From Mesoplasma chauliocola (lineage in GTDB: Bacteria; Bacillota_I; Bacilli_A; Mycoplasmatales; Mycoplasmataceae): a stretch of 64,000 nt of DNA. The position numbers and the translations under genes were made by a program. The DNA lies in the NCBI RefSeq assembly GCF_002290085.1, contig NZ_CP023173.1, positions 124,001 through 188,000 on the forward strand, written 5' to 3'. This document shows, in pieces, positions 42,497 through 52,975 of this stretch. A model generated the notes under the pieces. That model had not been told where the DNA came from. It made no database searches and worked only from the letters and a program-made list of their open reading frames with translations. The number at the start of each line of letters is the position of its first letter. The first letter of the stretch is position 1.

Positions 42497-44182
42497 ATGG
42501 TTTTTAATAAAAGCAATAAAATTTATTCTGAGTGAATTAGTACAAAAAGTTTAGATAATGAATTAAAACAATTACTTGCAAGTGCAAGTGATGAAGAGTT
42601 ACATTCGGCATTTGAAGGAATTGAACTAGAATTTGGAACTGCAGGAATTAGAGGAGTTCTTGGTGCTGGACCTGGACGTTTTAATATATATACTGTTAAA
42701 AAAGTAACAATAGCTTTTGCAGAGTTATTAAAACAAAATTATCCAAGCAGATTAAATGATGGTGTTGTTGTTGGACATGACAATCGTCATAATTCAAAAG
42801 CTTTTGCGCAATGTGTCGCAGAAGTCCTAACAAGTTTTGGAATTAAAGCATACTTATTTAAGGAAAATGAAATGATGCCAACACCAGTTGTTTCATATGC
42901 AACAAAAGCTTTAAATTGCATTGGTGGTATAGTAATAACTGCTTCACATAATCCATCAGAATATAATGGTTATAAAATATATGATCCATTTGGATGTCAA
43001 CTACAAGATGAGCAAACAGCAATAATTGCAAAAAGAATGGATGAAATTTCAGATATTTTAAATTGAGAATATACAGTAAACACAGACTTAATAAAAATTG
43101 TTAGTCAGGATGTAATTAACAATTATGTTGAAATGATTAAGAGTTTGGAGTTTTATAAAAACGAACAAGAATCAAAAAAAGATTTAAAAATTGTTTTTAG
43201 TGCAGTTAATGGAACAGGAACTAAGTTTACACCTCAAATATTACGTGAATCTGGGTATGATGTAATAGAAGTGGCTGAACATGCTTTTGAAGATGAAACT
43301 TTTAAAAATGTTGTTAATCCAAATCCTGAATTTGATCCAGCTTGAAAAATTCCATTAGAGTATGGAAATAAATATGATGCAGACATTATAATCATGAATG
43401 ACCCTGATGCTGATCGTTTTGGTATGGCAATTAAACATAACAAAGAATTTATAAGACTAGATGGAAACCAAACAGGACCAATTTTAATTGATTGAAAATT
43501 AGCAAATTTAAAGCGCCTAAATAGAATGCCTAAAAACCCAGCATTGTATTCAAGTTTTGTAACAAGCGATTTAGGAGATAGAATTGCTAAAGAAAAATAT
43601 AGTGTAAATATTGTCAAAACATTAACAGGTTTCAAATGAATGGGTAGAGAAATTGCAAAAGAAGTTGAAAATGGATTAAACTTTGTTTTTGCTTATGAAG
43701 AAAGTTATGGTTATGTTATTGATGACTCAGCAAGAGATAAGGATGGAATCCAGGCTTCTATTTTGATAGCAGAAGCAGCTTGATATTATAAAAAGAAAAA
43801 TAAAACTCTTGTTGATTATTTAGAAGATTTATTTAAAGAAATGGGAGCTTATTATACTTATACATTAAATCTAAACTTTAGACCAGAAGAAAAGAAATTA
43901 AAAATTGAACCATTAATGAAATCTTTAAGAGCTAATCCAATTAGTGAAATTGCAGCTCTTAAAGTTATAAAAGTTGAAGATTACATTGATGGAATGCACA
44001 ATATGCCTGGACAAGATCTACTGAAATTTTATTTAGAAGATAAATCTTGATTTGCAGTGCGACCAAGTGGAACAGAACCTAAATTAAAAATTTATTTTAT
44101 TGGTGTGGGTGAAAATGTGAAAGAAGCACAAATTAAAGTTGAAGAGATTATTAAAGAGCTTAAAGCCAAAATGAATATATAG
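42497..44182 (+). CDS. phosphomannomutase/phosphoglucomutase family protein, possibly phosphopentomutase
   Basis: The product is 561 residues. The four-domain alpha-D-phosphohexomutase signatures are present: FGTAGIRG near residue 46, phosphoserine S150 in TASHNP, metal loop [10 protein letters not shown], sugar loop GFKWMGRE and EESYGY, and phosphate site RPSGTEPK. It moves phosphate within a sugar. Lying between deoA and deoC, it is well placed to turn deoxyribose-1-phosphate into the 5-phosphate, replacing the unrelated DeoB, which I do not see here. That role is inferred from context; a glucose-1-phosphate role is also possible. Eight UGA Trp codons. AAGGAG lies ahead. Confidence 0.92.
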
Positions 44183-44190
44183 GAGAGCAA

Positions 44191-44853
44191 ATGAAGTTAA
44201 ATAAATATATAGATCATACTCTATTAAAACAAGATGCAACAAAAATTGAAATTGAAAAATTATGTAAGGAAGCTCTAAAGTTTGATTTTGCAACAGTATG
44301 TGTTAATTCTTACTGAACTAGTTTTTGTAAAGAATTATTAAAAGGGAGCAATGTTGGAATTACCAATGTTGTTGGTTTTCCATTGGGAGCATGCACAACT
44401 GCAACAAAAGCTTTTGAAGTTGAACAAGCAATTAAAGATGGAGCTGACGAAATTGATATGGTTTTAAATATTGGAGCATTAAAAGATAAGAATTATGAAT
44501 TAGTATTAGAAGATATGAAAGCTGTTAAAAAATCTGCAGGTGATCATGTTGTAAAATGCATTATGGAAAATTGTCTATTAACAAAAGAAGAAATCATTAA
44601 AGCATGTGAGTTAGCTGTTCAAGCTGGATTGGAATTTGTTAAAACGTCAACAGGATTTTCAAAGTCAGGTGCTACTTTTGATGATGTAAAATTAATGAAA
44701 TCAGTTGTCAAAGATAAAGCACTAGTTAAAGCAGCTGGTGGAGTTAGAACTTTTGAAGATGCTAAAAAAATGATTGAAGCTGGTGCAGACCGTTTGGGAA
44801 CAAGTGGTGGCGTAGCAATTATAAATGGTGAAGAAAACAACGCGAGTTATTAA
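44191..44853 (+). CDS. deoC: deoxyribose-phosphate aldolase
   Basis: The product is 220 residues. The Schiff-base lysine is K151 in [14 protein letters not shown], the second lysine lies in [14 protein letters not shown], and the start [17 protein letters not shown] is typical. It splits deoxyribose-5-phosphate to acetaldehyde and glyceraldehyde-3-phosphate. AGGAGAG precedes the ATG and the gap to the mutase gene is eight bases. One UGA Trp codon. Together with deoA and the mutase it completes nucleoside sugar breakdown. Confidence 0.96.
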
Positions 44854-44870
44854 AAACAAGCGTTTTTTTA
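44834..44870 (+). terminator. weak terminator after deoC
   Basis: AACGC pairs with GCGTT, extended by A-T pairs past a one-base bulge, followed by seven T. The left arm is in the last codons of deoC. Confidence 0.5.
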
Positions 44871-44968
44871 TTTATTTTAAAGATAATTAATTTAATAGTT
44901 ATAGTTAAAGCAAAATGCGTAATAAATGTTGTTTATTTATGGATTTTAGATTAATTAGGGAATTTTGT

Positions 44969-44997
44969 TTGACTTTATATAGGTCATAGAATATAAT
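44969..44997 (+). promoter_or_regulatory. strong promoter of the S10 ribosomal protein operon
   Basis: TTGACT (44969-44974), 17 bases, TATAAT (44992-44997). It is among the best-matching promoters in the window. Start would be near 45004. Confidence 0.85.
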
Positions 44998-45003
44998 ATT
45001 TTA

Positions 45004-45089
45004 GCATGTGTATTTTGTGTGCTCATTTACAACACACCGGTAGGGGTTGTTGATGAATGAAAAATATTTATTAAAAAATGGAGGTTACA
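45004..45089 (+). promoter_or_regulatory. structured 5' leader of the S10 operon
   Basis: About 85 bases. GTGTG (45017-45021) can pair with CACAC (45033-45037), while CAACA (45030-45034) can instead pair with TGTTG (45048-45052); the two helices exclude each other. The leader also has ACCGGTAGGGG, unusually GC-rich here. Ribosomal protein leaders often bind their own product (L4 in other bacteria), but no known motif is recognised. Confidence 0.45.
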
Positions 45090-45398
45090 ATGGCAGAACA
45101 AAAAATGAGAATAAAATTAAAAGGCTATGATCACGCAATTATTGATCAAAGCATTTCAAAAATTATTGAAGCTGCTGAAGGAACTGGGGCAAAAGTCAGA
45201 GGACCAATCCCACTACCAACAGATAAACAAGTGATTACCATCTTAAGAGCTGTTCACAAGTACAAAGACTCACGTGAACAATTCGAAATGAGAACACACA
45301 AAAGATTATTAGAGATTTTAAATCCAACACCAACAACAATGGACGTTTTAAAAAGAGTTCAATTACCAAGTGGTGTAGACATCGAAATCAAATTATAA
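45090..45398 (+). CDS. rpsJ: 30S ribosomal protein S10
   Basis: The product is 102 residues. [38 protein letters not shown] and [11 protein letters not shown] are the S10 signatures. It sits in the 30S head and, in other bacteria, also binds NusB in antitermination. GGAGGT lies five bases before the ATG. The more upstream in-frame ATG at 45078 lacks a ribosome site. First gene of the S10 operon. Confidence 0.97.
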   Translation: MAEQKMRIKLKGYDHAIIDQSISKIIEAAEGTGAKVRGPIPLPTDKQVITILRAVHKYKDSREQFEMRTHKRLLEILNPTPTTMDVLKRVQLPSGVDIEIKL

Positions 45399-45463
45399 AA
45401 AATACAAAAACACAAAATTTAAGTAACGAAATATACATGATTATCAATTAGGAGGATAAAAAG

Positions 45464-46180
45464 ATGAAAGGAATCTTAGGACGTAAGGTTGAAATGACTC
45501 AAGTTTTCACACAAAGTGGAAAATTAGTACCAGTTACTGTAGTTGAAGTTCAACCAAACACTATCTTACAAGTTAAAACTCTTGACTCAAACGGTTATGT
45601 TGCTACTCAATTAGGAGTATTCGACAAAAGAGAAAACTTAGTAAACAAACCTGAATTAGGACAATTTAAAAAAGCTAACTCAGTTCCTAAGCGCTTCGTA
45701 AAAGAGATCAGAAACATGGAAGGGTTTGAAGTTGGAACAACAATTTCAGCATCAGACATTTTCGAAACTGGTCAATACGTTGACGTTACAGGAATTTCAA
45801 AAGGAAAAGGATTTGCAGGTGCAATCAAAAGACATAACTACTCAAGAGGACCAATGGCTCATGGGTCAGGATACCACCGTGGTATAGGTTCAATGGGAGC
45901 TATTATTAACCGTATCTTCAAATCTAAAAAAATGGCAGGTCACATGGGACATGTTAAACGTACAGTTCAAAACTTAGAAGTAATTGCAATCGATAACAAC
46001 ATTATGTTAGTTAAAGGTTCAATTCCAGGACCAAACAAAGGTTTTGTAACAATTAAATCTAATGTTAAAGGTCTAGCAAACACACAAGCAGCAGAATTAT
46101 TAGTAAGAAACGCACCAGTAGCTACTGAAGCTCCAGTTGAAGCACCAGTAGTTGAAGAAGCAGTTTCAACAGAAGAGTAA
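45464..46180 (+). CDS. rplC: 50S ribosomal protein L3
   Basis: The product is 238 residues. It carries the L3 segments [41 protein letters not shown] and [16 protein letters not shown]-terminal tail of about 22 residues, rich in Ala, Pro, Val and Glu ([16 protein letters not shown]), extends beyond the usual end. L3 starts 50S assembly near the peptidyl transferase centre. AGGAGG lies ahead of the ATG. Confidence 0.97.
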   Translation: MKGILGRKVEMTQVFTQSGKLVPVTVVEVQPNTILQVKTLDSNGYVATQLGVFDKRENLVNKPELGQFKKANSVPKRFVKEIRNMEGFEVGTTISASDIFETGQYVDVTGISKGKGFAGAIKRHNYSRGPMAHGSGYHRGIGSMGAIINRIFKSKKMAGHMGHVKRTVQNLEVIAIDNNIMLVKGSIPGPNKGFVTIKSNVKGLANTQAAELLVRNAPVATEAPVEAPVVEEAVSTEE

Positions 46181-46193
46181 TAAGGAGAAAATC

Positions 46194-46820
46194 ATGGAAT
46201 TAAAAGTATTAAATGTCCAAGGACAAGAAGTTAAAACAATTTCACTAAACGATAGTGTTTGAAATGTGACTCCACATCAACAAGCTATTTATGATACTGT
46301 TATTGCTCAACAAGCTGCATTAAGACAAGGAACTAAAAAAACTAAAACTCGTGCTGAAGTACGTGGTGGTGGTAAAAAACCTTGAAGACAAAAAGGAACT
46401 GGACGTGCACGTCAAGGATCAATTAGAGCACCACACTGAAGAGGTGGAGGGGTTACTTTTGGTCCAACACCTGATATTAACTATAAAAAATCAGTAAACA
46501 AAAAAGTTAGAGCATTAGCATTTAAATCAGCATTATCAATTAAAGCTAATGAACAAAATCTTGTAATCGTTGATAAATTCGATTTCGCTAAACCATCAAC
46601 AAAAGAAATGATTAGCGTAATGAAAAATTTACAAATTGATGATCAAAAAACATTAATCATTACTAAACAAAATGAAGAGTTCGTAATTAAATCTTCAAAT
46701 AACATTAAAGGGGTAAAAACTTTACCAACTATTAAATTAAACTTATTTGACATTTTAAACGCAACTAAATTAGTTATGACTGAAGAAGCTGCAATGGCAG
46801 TTGAGGGGGTATACGCATAA
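46194..46820 (+). CDS. rplD: 50S ribosomal protein L4
   Basis: The product is 208 residues. The tunnel loop has [27 protein letters not shown] (part: [18 protein letters not shown]) with UGA-encoded Trp, then [12 protein letters not shown]. It lines the exit tunnel and in many bacteria represses the S10 operon. AAGGAG lies ahead; the stop overlaps the rplW start (TAATG). Confidence 0.97.
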
Positions 46821-47104
46821 TGCATTTAACAGAAGTAATTAAAAAACCTGTGTTAACTGAAAAATCATTTTTAGGTCACGCAAACGGTGTATATACTTTC
46901 TTAGTTGACAGAAAAGCTAATAAAGTTCAAATTAAAAAAACATTCGAAGAAATCTTTGAAGTTAAAGTTGAATCAGTAAGAACAATGAACTACGACGGAA
47001 AAGAAAAAAGAATGGGAAGATTTGTTGGAAAAACAAACAACTATAAAAAAGCAATCATCACTTTAAAAGATGGTGAAACATTAGACATTTTAAGCGATTT
47101 ATAG
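46820..47104 (+). CDS. rplW: 50S ribosomal protein L23
   Basis: The product is 94 residues: [12 protein letters not shown] start, [22 protein letters not shown] and [15 protein letters not shown] are typical. L23 lies at the tunnel exit and is the docking place for trigger factor and SRP. It overlaps rplD by one base. A 66-base gap with no clear structure separates it from rplB. Confidence 0.96.
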   Translation: MHLTEVIKKPVLTEKSFLGHANGVYTFLVDRKANKVQIKKTFEEIFEVKVESVRTMNYDGKEKRMGRFVGKTNNYKKAIITLKDGETLDILSDL

Positions 47105-47170
47105 AAAAAACCTAGCCCATAGGCGAAACTATTATAAATCAAACAAATTTAAGCTATAGAAAGGGATATT

Positions 47171-48016
47171 ATGGCAATCAAAAAATATAAACCTACGACA
47201 AATGGTCGTAGAAATATGACTACTATTGATTACAAGGCTACTTTAACAACAAGTACTCCTGAAAAATCATTATTAGCAGCTAAAAATGCCAAAGCCGGAC
47301 GTAACAACCGTGGTTTAATTACTACTCGTCACAAAGGCGGAGGTCATAAACAAAAATACAGAATTATTGACTTTAAACGTAATAAAAGAGATGTTGTTGG
47401 AACAATCGCTACAATAGAGTATGATCCAAATAGAAACGCATTTATTTGTTTAATTAATTACTTAGATGGAGAAAAACGTTACATCTTATTTGCAAAAGGA
47501 ATGAAAGTTGGAATGAAAATTGTAGCTTCTGAAAATGCAGATATTAAAATTGGAAACGCCGCTCCATTAAAAAACATTCCTGAAGGGACTTTAGTTCACA
47601 ACGTTGAATTAAAACCTGGAAAAGGTGGACAAATGGCTAGAAGTGCTGGAACATCAGTACAAATCTTAGGGAAAGATGATGATGGTAAATATGTAACTTT
47701 ACGTTTAACATCTGGAGAAGTAAGAAAAGTTCTAGCTGATTGTTATGCAACAATTGGGGAAGTTGGAAACGAAGAATACAACTTAGTTAATTGAGGAAAA
47801 GCTGGACGTAACCGTTGAAGAGGTATTCGTCCAACAGTTCGTGGATCAGTTATGAACCCGAACGATCACCCACATGGGGGAGGGGAAGGACGTACTCCAA
47901 TTGGACGTAAAAACCCTGTTACTCCATGAGGTAAAACAGCTCTTGGTGTAAAAACAAGAAATACTAAAAAACCATCTGAAAAACTTATCGTAAGAAAGCG
48001 TAATGCTAAGAAATAG
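47171..48016 (+). CDS. rplB: 50S ribosomal protein L2
   Basis: The product is 281 residues. The C-terminal signature [19 protein letters not shown] with the conserved His, and N-terminal [12 protein letters not shown] and [19 protein letters not shown], mark L2, which organises the peptidyl transferase centre. AAAGGGA precedes the ATG. Three UGA Trp codons near the end. Confidence 0.98.
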
Positions 48017-48034
48017 GGAAGGAGAATAGAAGAC

Positions 48035-48298
48035 ATGGCAAGATCATTAAAAAAAGGACCATTTGTAGACGAAAACTTATTTAAAAAAGCTGAAGTTGCA
48101 AAAGATGGAGAAGTTATAAAAACTTGATCACGTAGATCAACTATTTTCCCTGAATTCATCGGTAAAACTTTCGGAGTATACAATGGTAAAGAATTTATTC
48201 CCGTGTATGTAACAGAAGATATGGTTGGACACAAATTAGGTGAATTTGCTCCAACTCGTAAATTCGGTGGACACGGAGACGACAAAGGTAAAAAATAG
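48035..48298 (+). CDS. rpsS: 30S ribosomal protein S19
   Basis: The product is 87 residues: [32 protein letters not shown] and [17 protein letters not shown] are S19 signatures. It forms with S13 the 30S head contact to tRNA and 50S. AAGGAG is ten bases ahead. The UGA Trp codon at residue 31 breaks the gene under the standard code. Confidence 0.97.
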
Positions 48299-48316
48299 AA
48301 GAGGTAGGATGACAAT

Positions 48317-48655
48317 ATGGAAGCAAAAGCTTATTTAAATATGATTCGTATCTCTCCTAGAAAAGTTAGATTAGTAGCAGATACAATCAGAAACAAACCA
48401 GTTGCAACAGCAATTGCAACATTATACAACTTAGATAAAAGATCAGCTGAGCCAGTATTAAAATTATTAAACTCAGCAATCGCAAACGCAGTTAACAACA
48501 ATGGAATGGACGCAGATAAATTATTTGTTAAGTCAATTTTTGTTAATGAAGGACCAACTTTAAAACGTTTTAGACCAAGAGCTCATGGTAGAGCGTATGA
48601 AATTTTAAAAAGAACATCACATATAACAATTATTGTTAGTGATGAAAGAAAATAG
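48317..48655 (+). CDS. rplV: 50S ribosomal protein L22
   Basis: The product is 112 residues: [19 protein letters not shown] and the tunnel hairpin region [24 protein letters not shown] (part: [14 protein letters not shown]) identify L22. It lines the exit tunnel constriction where macrolides act. GAGGTAGGATGACAAT precedes the ATG. Confidence 0.97.
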   Translation: MEAKAYLNMIRISPRKVRLVADTIRNKPVATAIATLYNLDKRSAEPVLKLLNSAIANAVNNNGMDADKLFVKSIFVNEGPTLKRFRPRAHGRAYEILKRTSHITIIVSDERK

Positions 48656-48672
48656 GAAGGGCGAGATAGAAT

Positions 48673-49398
48673 ATGGGACAAAAAGTATCACCTAATGTTT
48701 TACGTTTAGGAATCGTTAGAGACTGAGAAGACACTTGATATGCTGAAAAAGATCAATACGTTAAATGATTAGATCAAGATATCAAAATCCGTGAAGGAGT
48801 TCTTAAATTATTAAAAGATGCAGCAGTATCAAAAATTAAAATTGAAAGAACAACTTCAAATATTACTTTAATAATCAGAACTGCTCGTCCAGCTATCGTG
48901 CTTGGTCAAGAAGGAAAAAACGTAACTAATATCGCAAAAGCAGTTCAAAAAATTGCTAAAGATAGAAATTTAAAAGTTGAAGTTAAAGTAATTGAAATTA
49001 AAAATGCAGATGCAGATGCAACATTAGTTGCAAGATGAATTGGTGAACAAATTACAAATCGTGCTTCATTTAGAACAGTTCAAAAATTAGCTATTAGAAA
49101 AGCTTTAAAAGCAGGGGTTAAAGGAATTAAAACTTCTGTTAGTGGACGTTTAGGTGGAGTTGAAATGGCTCGTACAGAAGGATACATCGAAGGATCAGTA
49201 CCTCTGTCAACATTAAGAGCAGACATTGATTATGCTTTATATGAAGCTCCAACTACATATGGACAAATTGGTGTTAAAGTTTGAATTAATCATGGTGAGG
49301 TAATCGGAGGTCAAAGCCAAAGAGTATCTGAAAAAGCACCAATGAATAATGACAGAAGATTCAACAATAAAAACAACAACAGAGGGGGACGTAAATAA
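48673..49398 (+). CDS. rpsC: 30S ribosomal protein S3
   Basis: The product is 241 residues: [20 protein letters not shown] start, KH domain with [13 protein letters not shown], and [24 protein letters not shown] at the end of the fold. The last 25 residues are Asn/Arg-rich and variable. It lies at the mRNA entry tunnel. Five UGA Trp codons. The stop overlaps rplP by one base. Confidence 0.97.
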
Positions 49399-49811
49399 TG
49401 TTATTACCAAAAAGAACAAAGTATCGTAAACCTCATAAAGTTAGTTTTAAAGGAAAAGCAAAAGGAGCTAAAACAATTAATTTTGGTGACTATGGATTAA
49501 TGTCTTTAGATGGAGCATGAATCGATAACCGTCAAATTGAAGCAGCTCGTATTGCTATGACACGTTATATGAGACGTGATGGAAAAGTTTGAATGAGAAT
49601 TTTCCCACACATTTCAATGTCAAAAAAACCAGCTGAAGTTCGTATGGGATCTGGAAAAGGGAACCCAGAAAAATGAGTAGCAGTTGTAAAAGAAGGAACA
49701 GTTATGTTTGAAATTGCTGGAGTTAGTGAAGAAACTGCTAGAGAAGCTTTGCGTTTAGCAATGCACAAATTACCAGTTCGTTGCAAATTCGTTAAAAGAG
49801 GTGAAGAATAA
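49398..49811 (+). CDS. rplP: 50S ribosomal protein L16
   Basis: The product is 137 residues: [40 protein letters not shown] and [19 protein letters not shown] are L16 signatures. It contacts A- and P-site tRNA on the 50S. Three UGA Trp codons. The stop overlaps the rpmC start. Confidence 0.97.
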
Positions 49812-50224
49812 TGGCAAATAAATTAATGGAAGAAATTAGAGCGCTTTCAGTAGAACAACTATTAGAAAGAAACGAAGCTAAAAAAGCTGAGTTATTCGCA
49901 TTAAAATTCCAAGCTGCTGTTGGAAGTTTAGAACAAACACACCGTATAAAAGAAATTAAAAAAGAAATTGCAAGAATTCAATTAGTTATAGCTGAAAAAG
50001 CTAAAGCTGGTGAAGAAGTAAACAAAACTGTTAAAGCGAATTACAGTCAAGCTGTAGTTGAAGCTGAAAAAGTCGGAAAAGAAGTAAGAGCAAAACAACG
50101 TAAAATGATCGAAGAATTACAAGCACAATATGAAGGTGCTGGTAATGATGACGCTATCGCAGAAGCTATGGCTAATGCAGTAGTTGAAGAACAAAATGAT
50201 GTAAACGAAGGAGAAACTAAATAA
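49811..50224 (+). CDS. rpmC: 50S ribosomal protein L29 with long C-terminal extension
   Basis: The product is 137 residues, twice the usual 60-70. The L29 hairpin occupies about residues 1-65 ([49 protein letters not shown] named by their starts and ends). The second half (about 66-137) is new to the family: a helical, Lys-rich part then an acidic Ala/Glu/Asp tail ([19 protein letters not shown]). L29 is next to L23 at the tunnel exit, so the tail could reach nascent chains or targeting factors. It overlaps rplP and rpsQ at both ends. Confidence 0.94.
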   Translation: MANKLMEEIRALSVEQLLERNEAKKAELFALKFQAAVGSLEQTHRIKEIKKEIARIQLVIAEKAKAGEEVNKTVKANYSQAVVEAEKVGKEVRAKQRKMIEELQAQYEGAGNDDAIAEAMANAVVEEQNDVNEGETK

Positions 50225-50481
50225 TGGAAAGAAATAGTAGAAGAATACTAGTTGGTAAAGTTGTATCTGACAAAATGGATAAAACAGTTACTGTATTAGT
50301 TGAAACTTACAAAAACCACCCAATTTATAAAAAACGTGTTAAGTATTCTAAAAAATATAAAGCACATGACGAACAACAAGTTGCTAAGATAGGGGACAAA
50401 GTTCAAATTATGGAAACTCGTCCATTATCAAAAACAAAAAACTTCAGATTAGTAAAAGTAGTAGAAAAAGCTGTTTTATAG
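50224..50481 (+). CDS. rpsQ: 30S ribosomal protein S17
   Basis: The product is 85 residues: [37 protein letters not shown] and [15 protein letters not shown] are S17 signatures. It binds helix 11 of 16S rRNA early in assembly. Overlaps the rpmC stop by one base. Confidence 0.97.
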   Translation: MERNSRRILVGKVVSDKMDKTVTVLVETYKNHPIYKKRVKYSKKYKAHDEQQVAKIGDKVQIMETRPLSKTKNFRLVKVVEKAVL

Positions 50482-50494
50482 GAGATAAAGAATT

Positions 50495-50863
50495 ATGATT
50501 CAAACATTATCAAAATTAAAAGTAGCAGATAACTCAGGTGCTAAAGAAGTTCGTGTTATTCGTAATTTAGGTGGATCAGTTAGAAAGTTTACAGGAATTG
50601 GAGACATCATCGTTTGTTCAGTTCAATCAGCAACTCCAGGTGGAGCTGTTAAAAAAGGTCAAGTTGTTAAAGCTGTTATTGTTAGAACTACAAGAGAATT
50701 AAAAAGAGAAGATGGAACATACATTCGTTTCTCAGAAAATGCTGTAGTAATTATTAAAGATGATAAATCACCACGTGGAACTCGTATTTTCGGTCCAATC
50801 GCACGTGAAATTAAAGAAGCTGGATTTGCAAAAATTGCATCTTTAGCTCCAGAAGTATTATAG
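50495..50863 (+). CDS. rplN: 50S ribosomal protein L14
   Basis: The product is 122 residues, exact family length: [35 protein letters not shown] and [15 protein letters not shown]14 forms intersubunit bridge B8. TAGGAGATAA lies ahead. Confidence 0.98.
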   Translation: MIQTLSKLKVADNSGAKEVRVIRNLGGSVRKFTGIGDIIVCSVQSATPGGAVKKGQVVKAVIVRTTRELKREDGTYIRFSENAVVIIKDDKSPRGTRIFGPIAREIKEAGFAKIASLAPEVL

Positions 50864-50876
50864 GAGGAACCAGAGA

Positions 50877-51206
50877 ATGAGCAAATCAAAAATCTTAGTA
50901 GGTGACGTGGTTAAAGTTATCGCTGGTTCACATAAAGGTGAATTAGGACCAATCACTTGAATCTCAAAAGACAAAAAATGAGTTTCAGTTCAAGGAATTA
51001 ACTCTTTAAAACATGTTAAACCTTCACAAGCTGACTCAGAAGGTGGAATTAAAGAAATTCCATCAAAAATTAATTTATCAAACGTTGCATTGCAAGATCC
51101 TAAAAATAAAGAAGGCATTTCAAAAGTTGGATACCAAATTGAAGATGGTAAAAAAGTTAGAATTGCTAAAAAATCTAACTCACCATTAAAAAAGGCAAGT
51201 AAATAA
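50877..51206 (+). CDS. rplX: 50S ribosomal protein L24
   Basis: The product is 109 residues. The KOW motif is [18 protein letters not shown], followed by [11 protein letters not shown] and a C-terminal part with RIAKKSN. L24 starts 50S assembly. The Bacillus-type zinc residues are absent. AGGAGG lies nine bases ahead. Two UGA Trp codons split it under the standard code. Confidence 0.96.
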
Positions 51207-51223
51207 GAAAGGGACATGAAGAA

Positions 51224-51766
51224 ATGAAATCAAGATTAGAAACTAGATATACAGAACAAATTGCTCCTGAATTATTTAAAGAATTAGGATATAAATCAGT
51301 GATGCAAGTTCCAAAACTTACAAAAATCGTTATTAACATGGGAGTTGGAGATGCTACAACAGATCCAAAAAAATTAGACGCAGCAGTTGTTGAATTAGAA
51401 CAATTAACTGGTCAAAAACCATTAGTAACAAAAGCAAAAAAATCATTAGCTGTATTTAAATTAAGAGAAGGAATGCCAATTGGTACAAAAGTAACTTTAA
51501 GAGGGAAAAAGATGTATGACTTCTTAGACCGTCTAACAAACGTTGCATTACCACGTGTGCGTGACTTTAGAGGGGTTCCAAAAACTTCATTTGATGGATT
51601 TGGAAACTACACATTGGGAGTTAAAGAACAAATTATTTTCCCAGAAATAGATTATGATAAAGTTCAAAAATTAAGAGGAATGGACATTACAATTGTAACT
51701 ACTGCAAAAACAAACGAGGAAGCATACAAATTATTAGAAAAATTTGGAATGCCTTTCGCTAAATAA
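51224..51766 (+). CDS. rplE: 50S ribosomal protein L5
   Basis: The product is 180 residues: [55 protein letters not shown] (part: [15 protein letters not shown]) and [23 protein letters not shown]. It binds 5S rRNA and P-site tRNA. AGAAAGGGA lies ahead of the start. Confidence 0.98.
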   Translation: MKSRLETRYTEQIAPELFKELGYKSVMQVPKLTKIVINMGVGDATTDPKKLDAAVVELEQLTGQKPLVTKAKKSLAVFKLREGMPIGTKVTLRGKKMYDFLDRLTNVALPRVRDFRGVPKTSFDGFGNYTLGVKEQIIFPEIDYDKVQKLRGMDITIVTTAKTNEEAYKLLEKFGMPFAK

Positions 51767-51784
51767 TAAAGGGGATTAGAATAA

Positions 51785-51970
51785 ATGGCTAAAAAATCAT
51801 TAAAAGTTAAACAAGCTAAACACCAAAAGTTTGGCGTAAGAAATTACACAAGATGTAATAACTGTGGTAGACCACATGCTGTGCTTAAAAAATTCGGAAT
51901 TTGCCGTCTATGCTTTAGAAAATATGCATATGAAGGACAAATACCTGGGATTAGAAAAGCTTCTTGATAA
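51785..51970 (+). CDS. rpsN: 30S ribosomal protein S14, zinc-binding short form
   Basis: The product is 61 residues with two CxxC knuckles, CNNC and CRLC, so the zinc-binding (type Z) form. The family's final Trp (RKASW) is encoded by UGA followed by TAA; the standard code would lose it. S14 sits in the 30S head next to S3 and S10. GGGGATTAG lies ahead. Confidence 0.97.
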
Positions 51971-52000
51971 TAGGAATAGAAAGAGTAAAGGAAATAAAAT

Positions 52001-52390
52001 ATGACTACAGACGTAATTGCAGATATGTTAACTAGAATCCGTAATGCAAACCAAAGAATGTTAAAAACAGTTAACATTCCTTCATCAAAAATGAAATTGG
52101 AAATTGCTAGAATCTTAAAAGAAGAAGGATTCATTTCAAGCTTCACTGTTGAAGGTGAAGTTAAAAAAACTATTACTATTGAATTAAAATATCAAGGAAA
52201 ACAAAGAGTAATCTCAGGACTTAAAAAGATCTCTAAACCAGGTCTTAGAGTTTATGCACCAGCAAACGAAATCCCACAAGTATTAAACGGTTTAGGAATT
52301 GCAATAGTTTCAACATCACAAGGAATCATGACAGGTAAACAAGCCCGCTTAGCAAATGCTGGTGGAGAAGTGTTAGCCTTCGTATGATAA
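52001..52390 (+). CDS. rpsH: 30S ribosomal protein S8
   Basis: The product is 129 residues: [36 protein letters not shown], and the C-terminal signature [22 protein letters not shown]. The final conserved Trp is UGA followed by TAA. S8 organises the central domain of 16S rRNA and represses the spc operon in E. coli. AAAGGAAAT lies ahead. Confidence 0.98.
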
Positions 52391-52407
52391 TAGGAGGATA
52401 AGAATAT

Positions 52408-52950
52408 ATGTCACGTATAGGAAACAGAATATTAACTATCCCTGCAGGTGTTGAAGTTAGTGTTGCAGCAGACAACACAGTTACAATAAAAGGTTCTAAA
52501 GGAACTTTAACTCAAAAATTTGCGGAAGTTATCACAATCAAAGTTGAAGGATCAGAACTTTCAACAATTAGAGCTAATGAAATTAAACATACAAAACAAT
52601 TACACGGAACAACAAACTCATTATTACAAGGTATGTTAATCGGTGTAAGCCAAGGGTTTACAAAAACTCTTGATATTAACGGGGTTGGATATAGAGCAGC
52701 GTTAGCTGGAAGTAAAATAAATCTTTCATTAGGTTACTCACATCCAATCGAATACTCAATTCCAGAAGGAATTACAGTAGAATGTCCAAAACCAACTCAA
52801 ATCATCATCAAAGGTATTGATAAACAAGTTGTTGGACAAGTTGCAGCAGAAATTAGATCATACAGAAGACCAGAACCATATAAAGGTAAAGGAATTAAGT
52901 ACTCAGATGAAATCATTATTAGAAAAGAAGGGAAAGCAGCTGGTAAATAA
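52408..52950 (+). CDS. rplF: 50S ribosomal protein L6
   Basis: The product is 180 residues: [39 protein letters not shown] and the L6 signature [18 protein letters not shown]. It sits at the base of the L7/L12 stalk. AGGAGG lies ahead of the ATG. Confidence 0.98.
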   Translation: MSRIGNRILTIPAGVEVSVAADNTVTIKGSKGTLTQKFAEVITIKVEGSELSTIRANEIKHTKQLHGTTNSLLQGMLIGVSQGFTKTLDINGVGYRAALAGSKINLSLGYSHPIEYSIPEGITVECPKPTQIIIKGIDKQVVGQVAAEIRSYRRPEPYKGKGIKYSDEIIIRKEGKAAGK

Positions 52951-52975
52951 TATCAGAGCTTAAGGTTATAGAATT

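Noticed and set aside
47866-48315. A 149-codon open frame on the minus strand over rplB and rpsS
   Set aside because: It lies opposite highly conserved ribosomal genes, has no ribosome site and its sequence is the shadow of their codon use.
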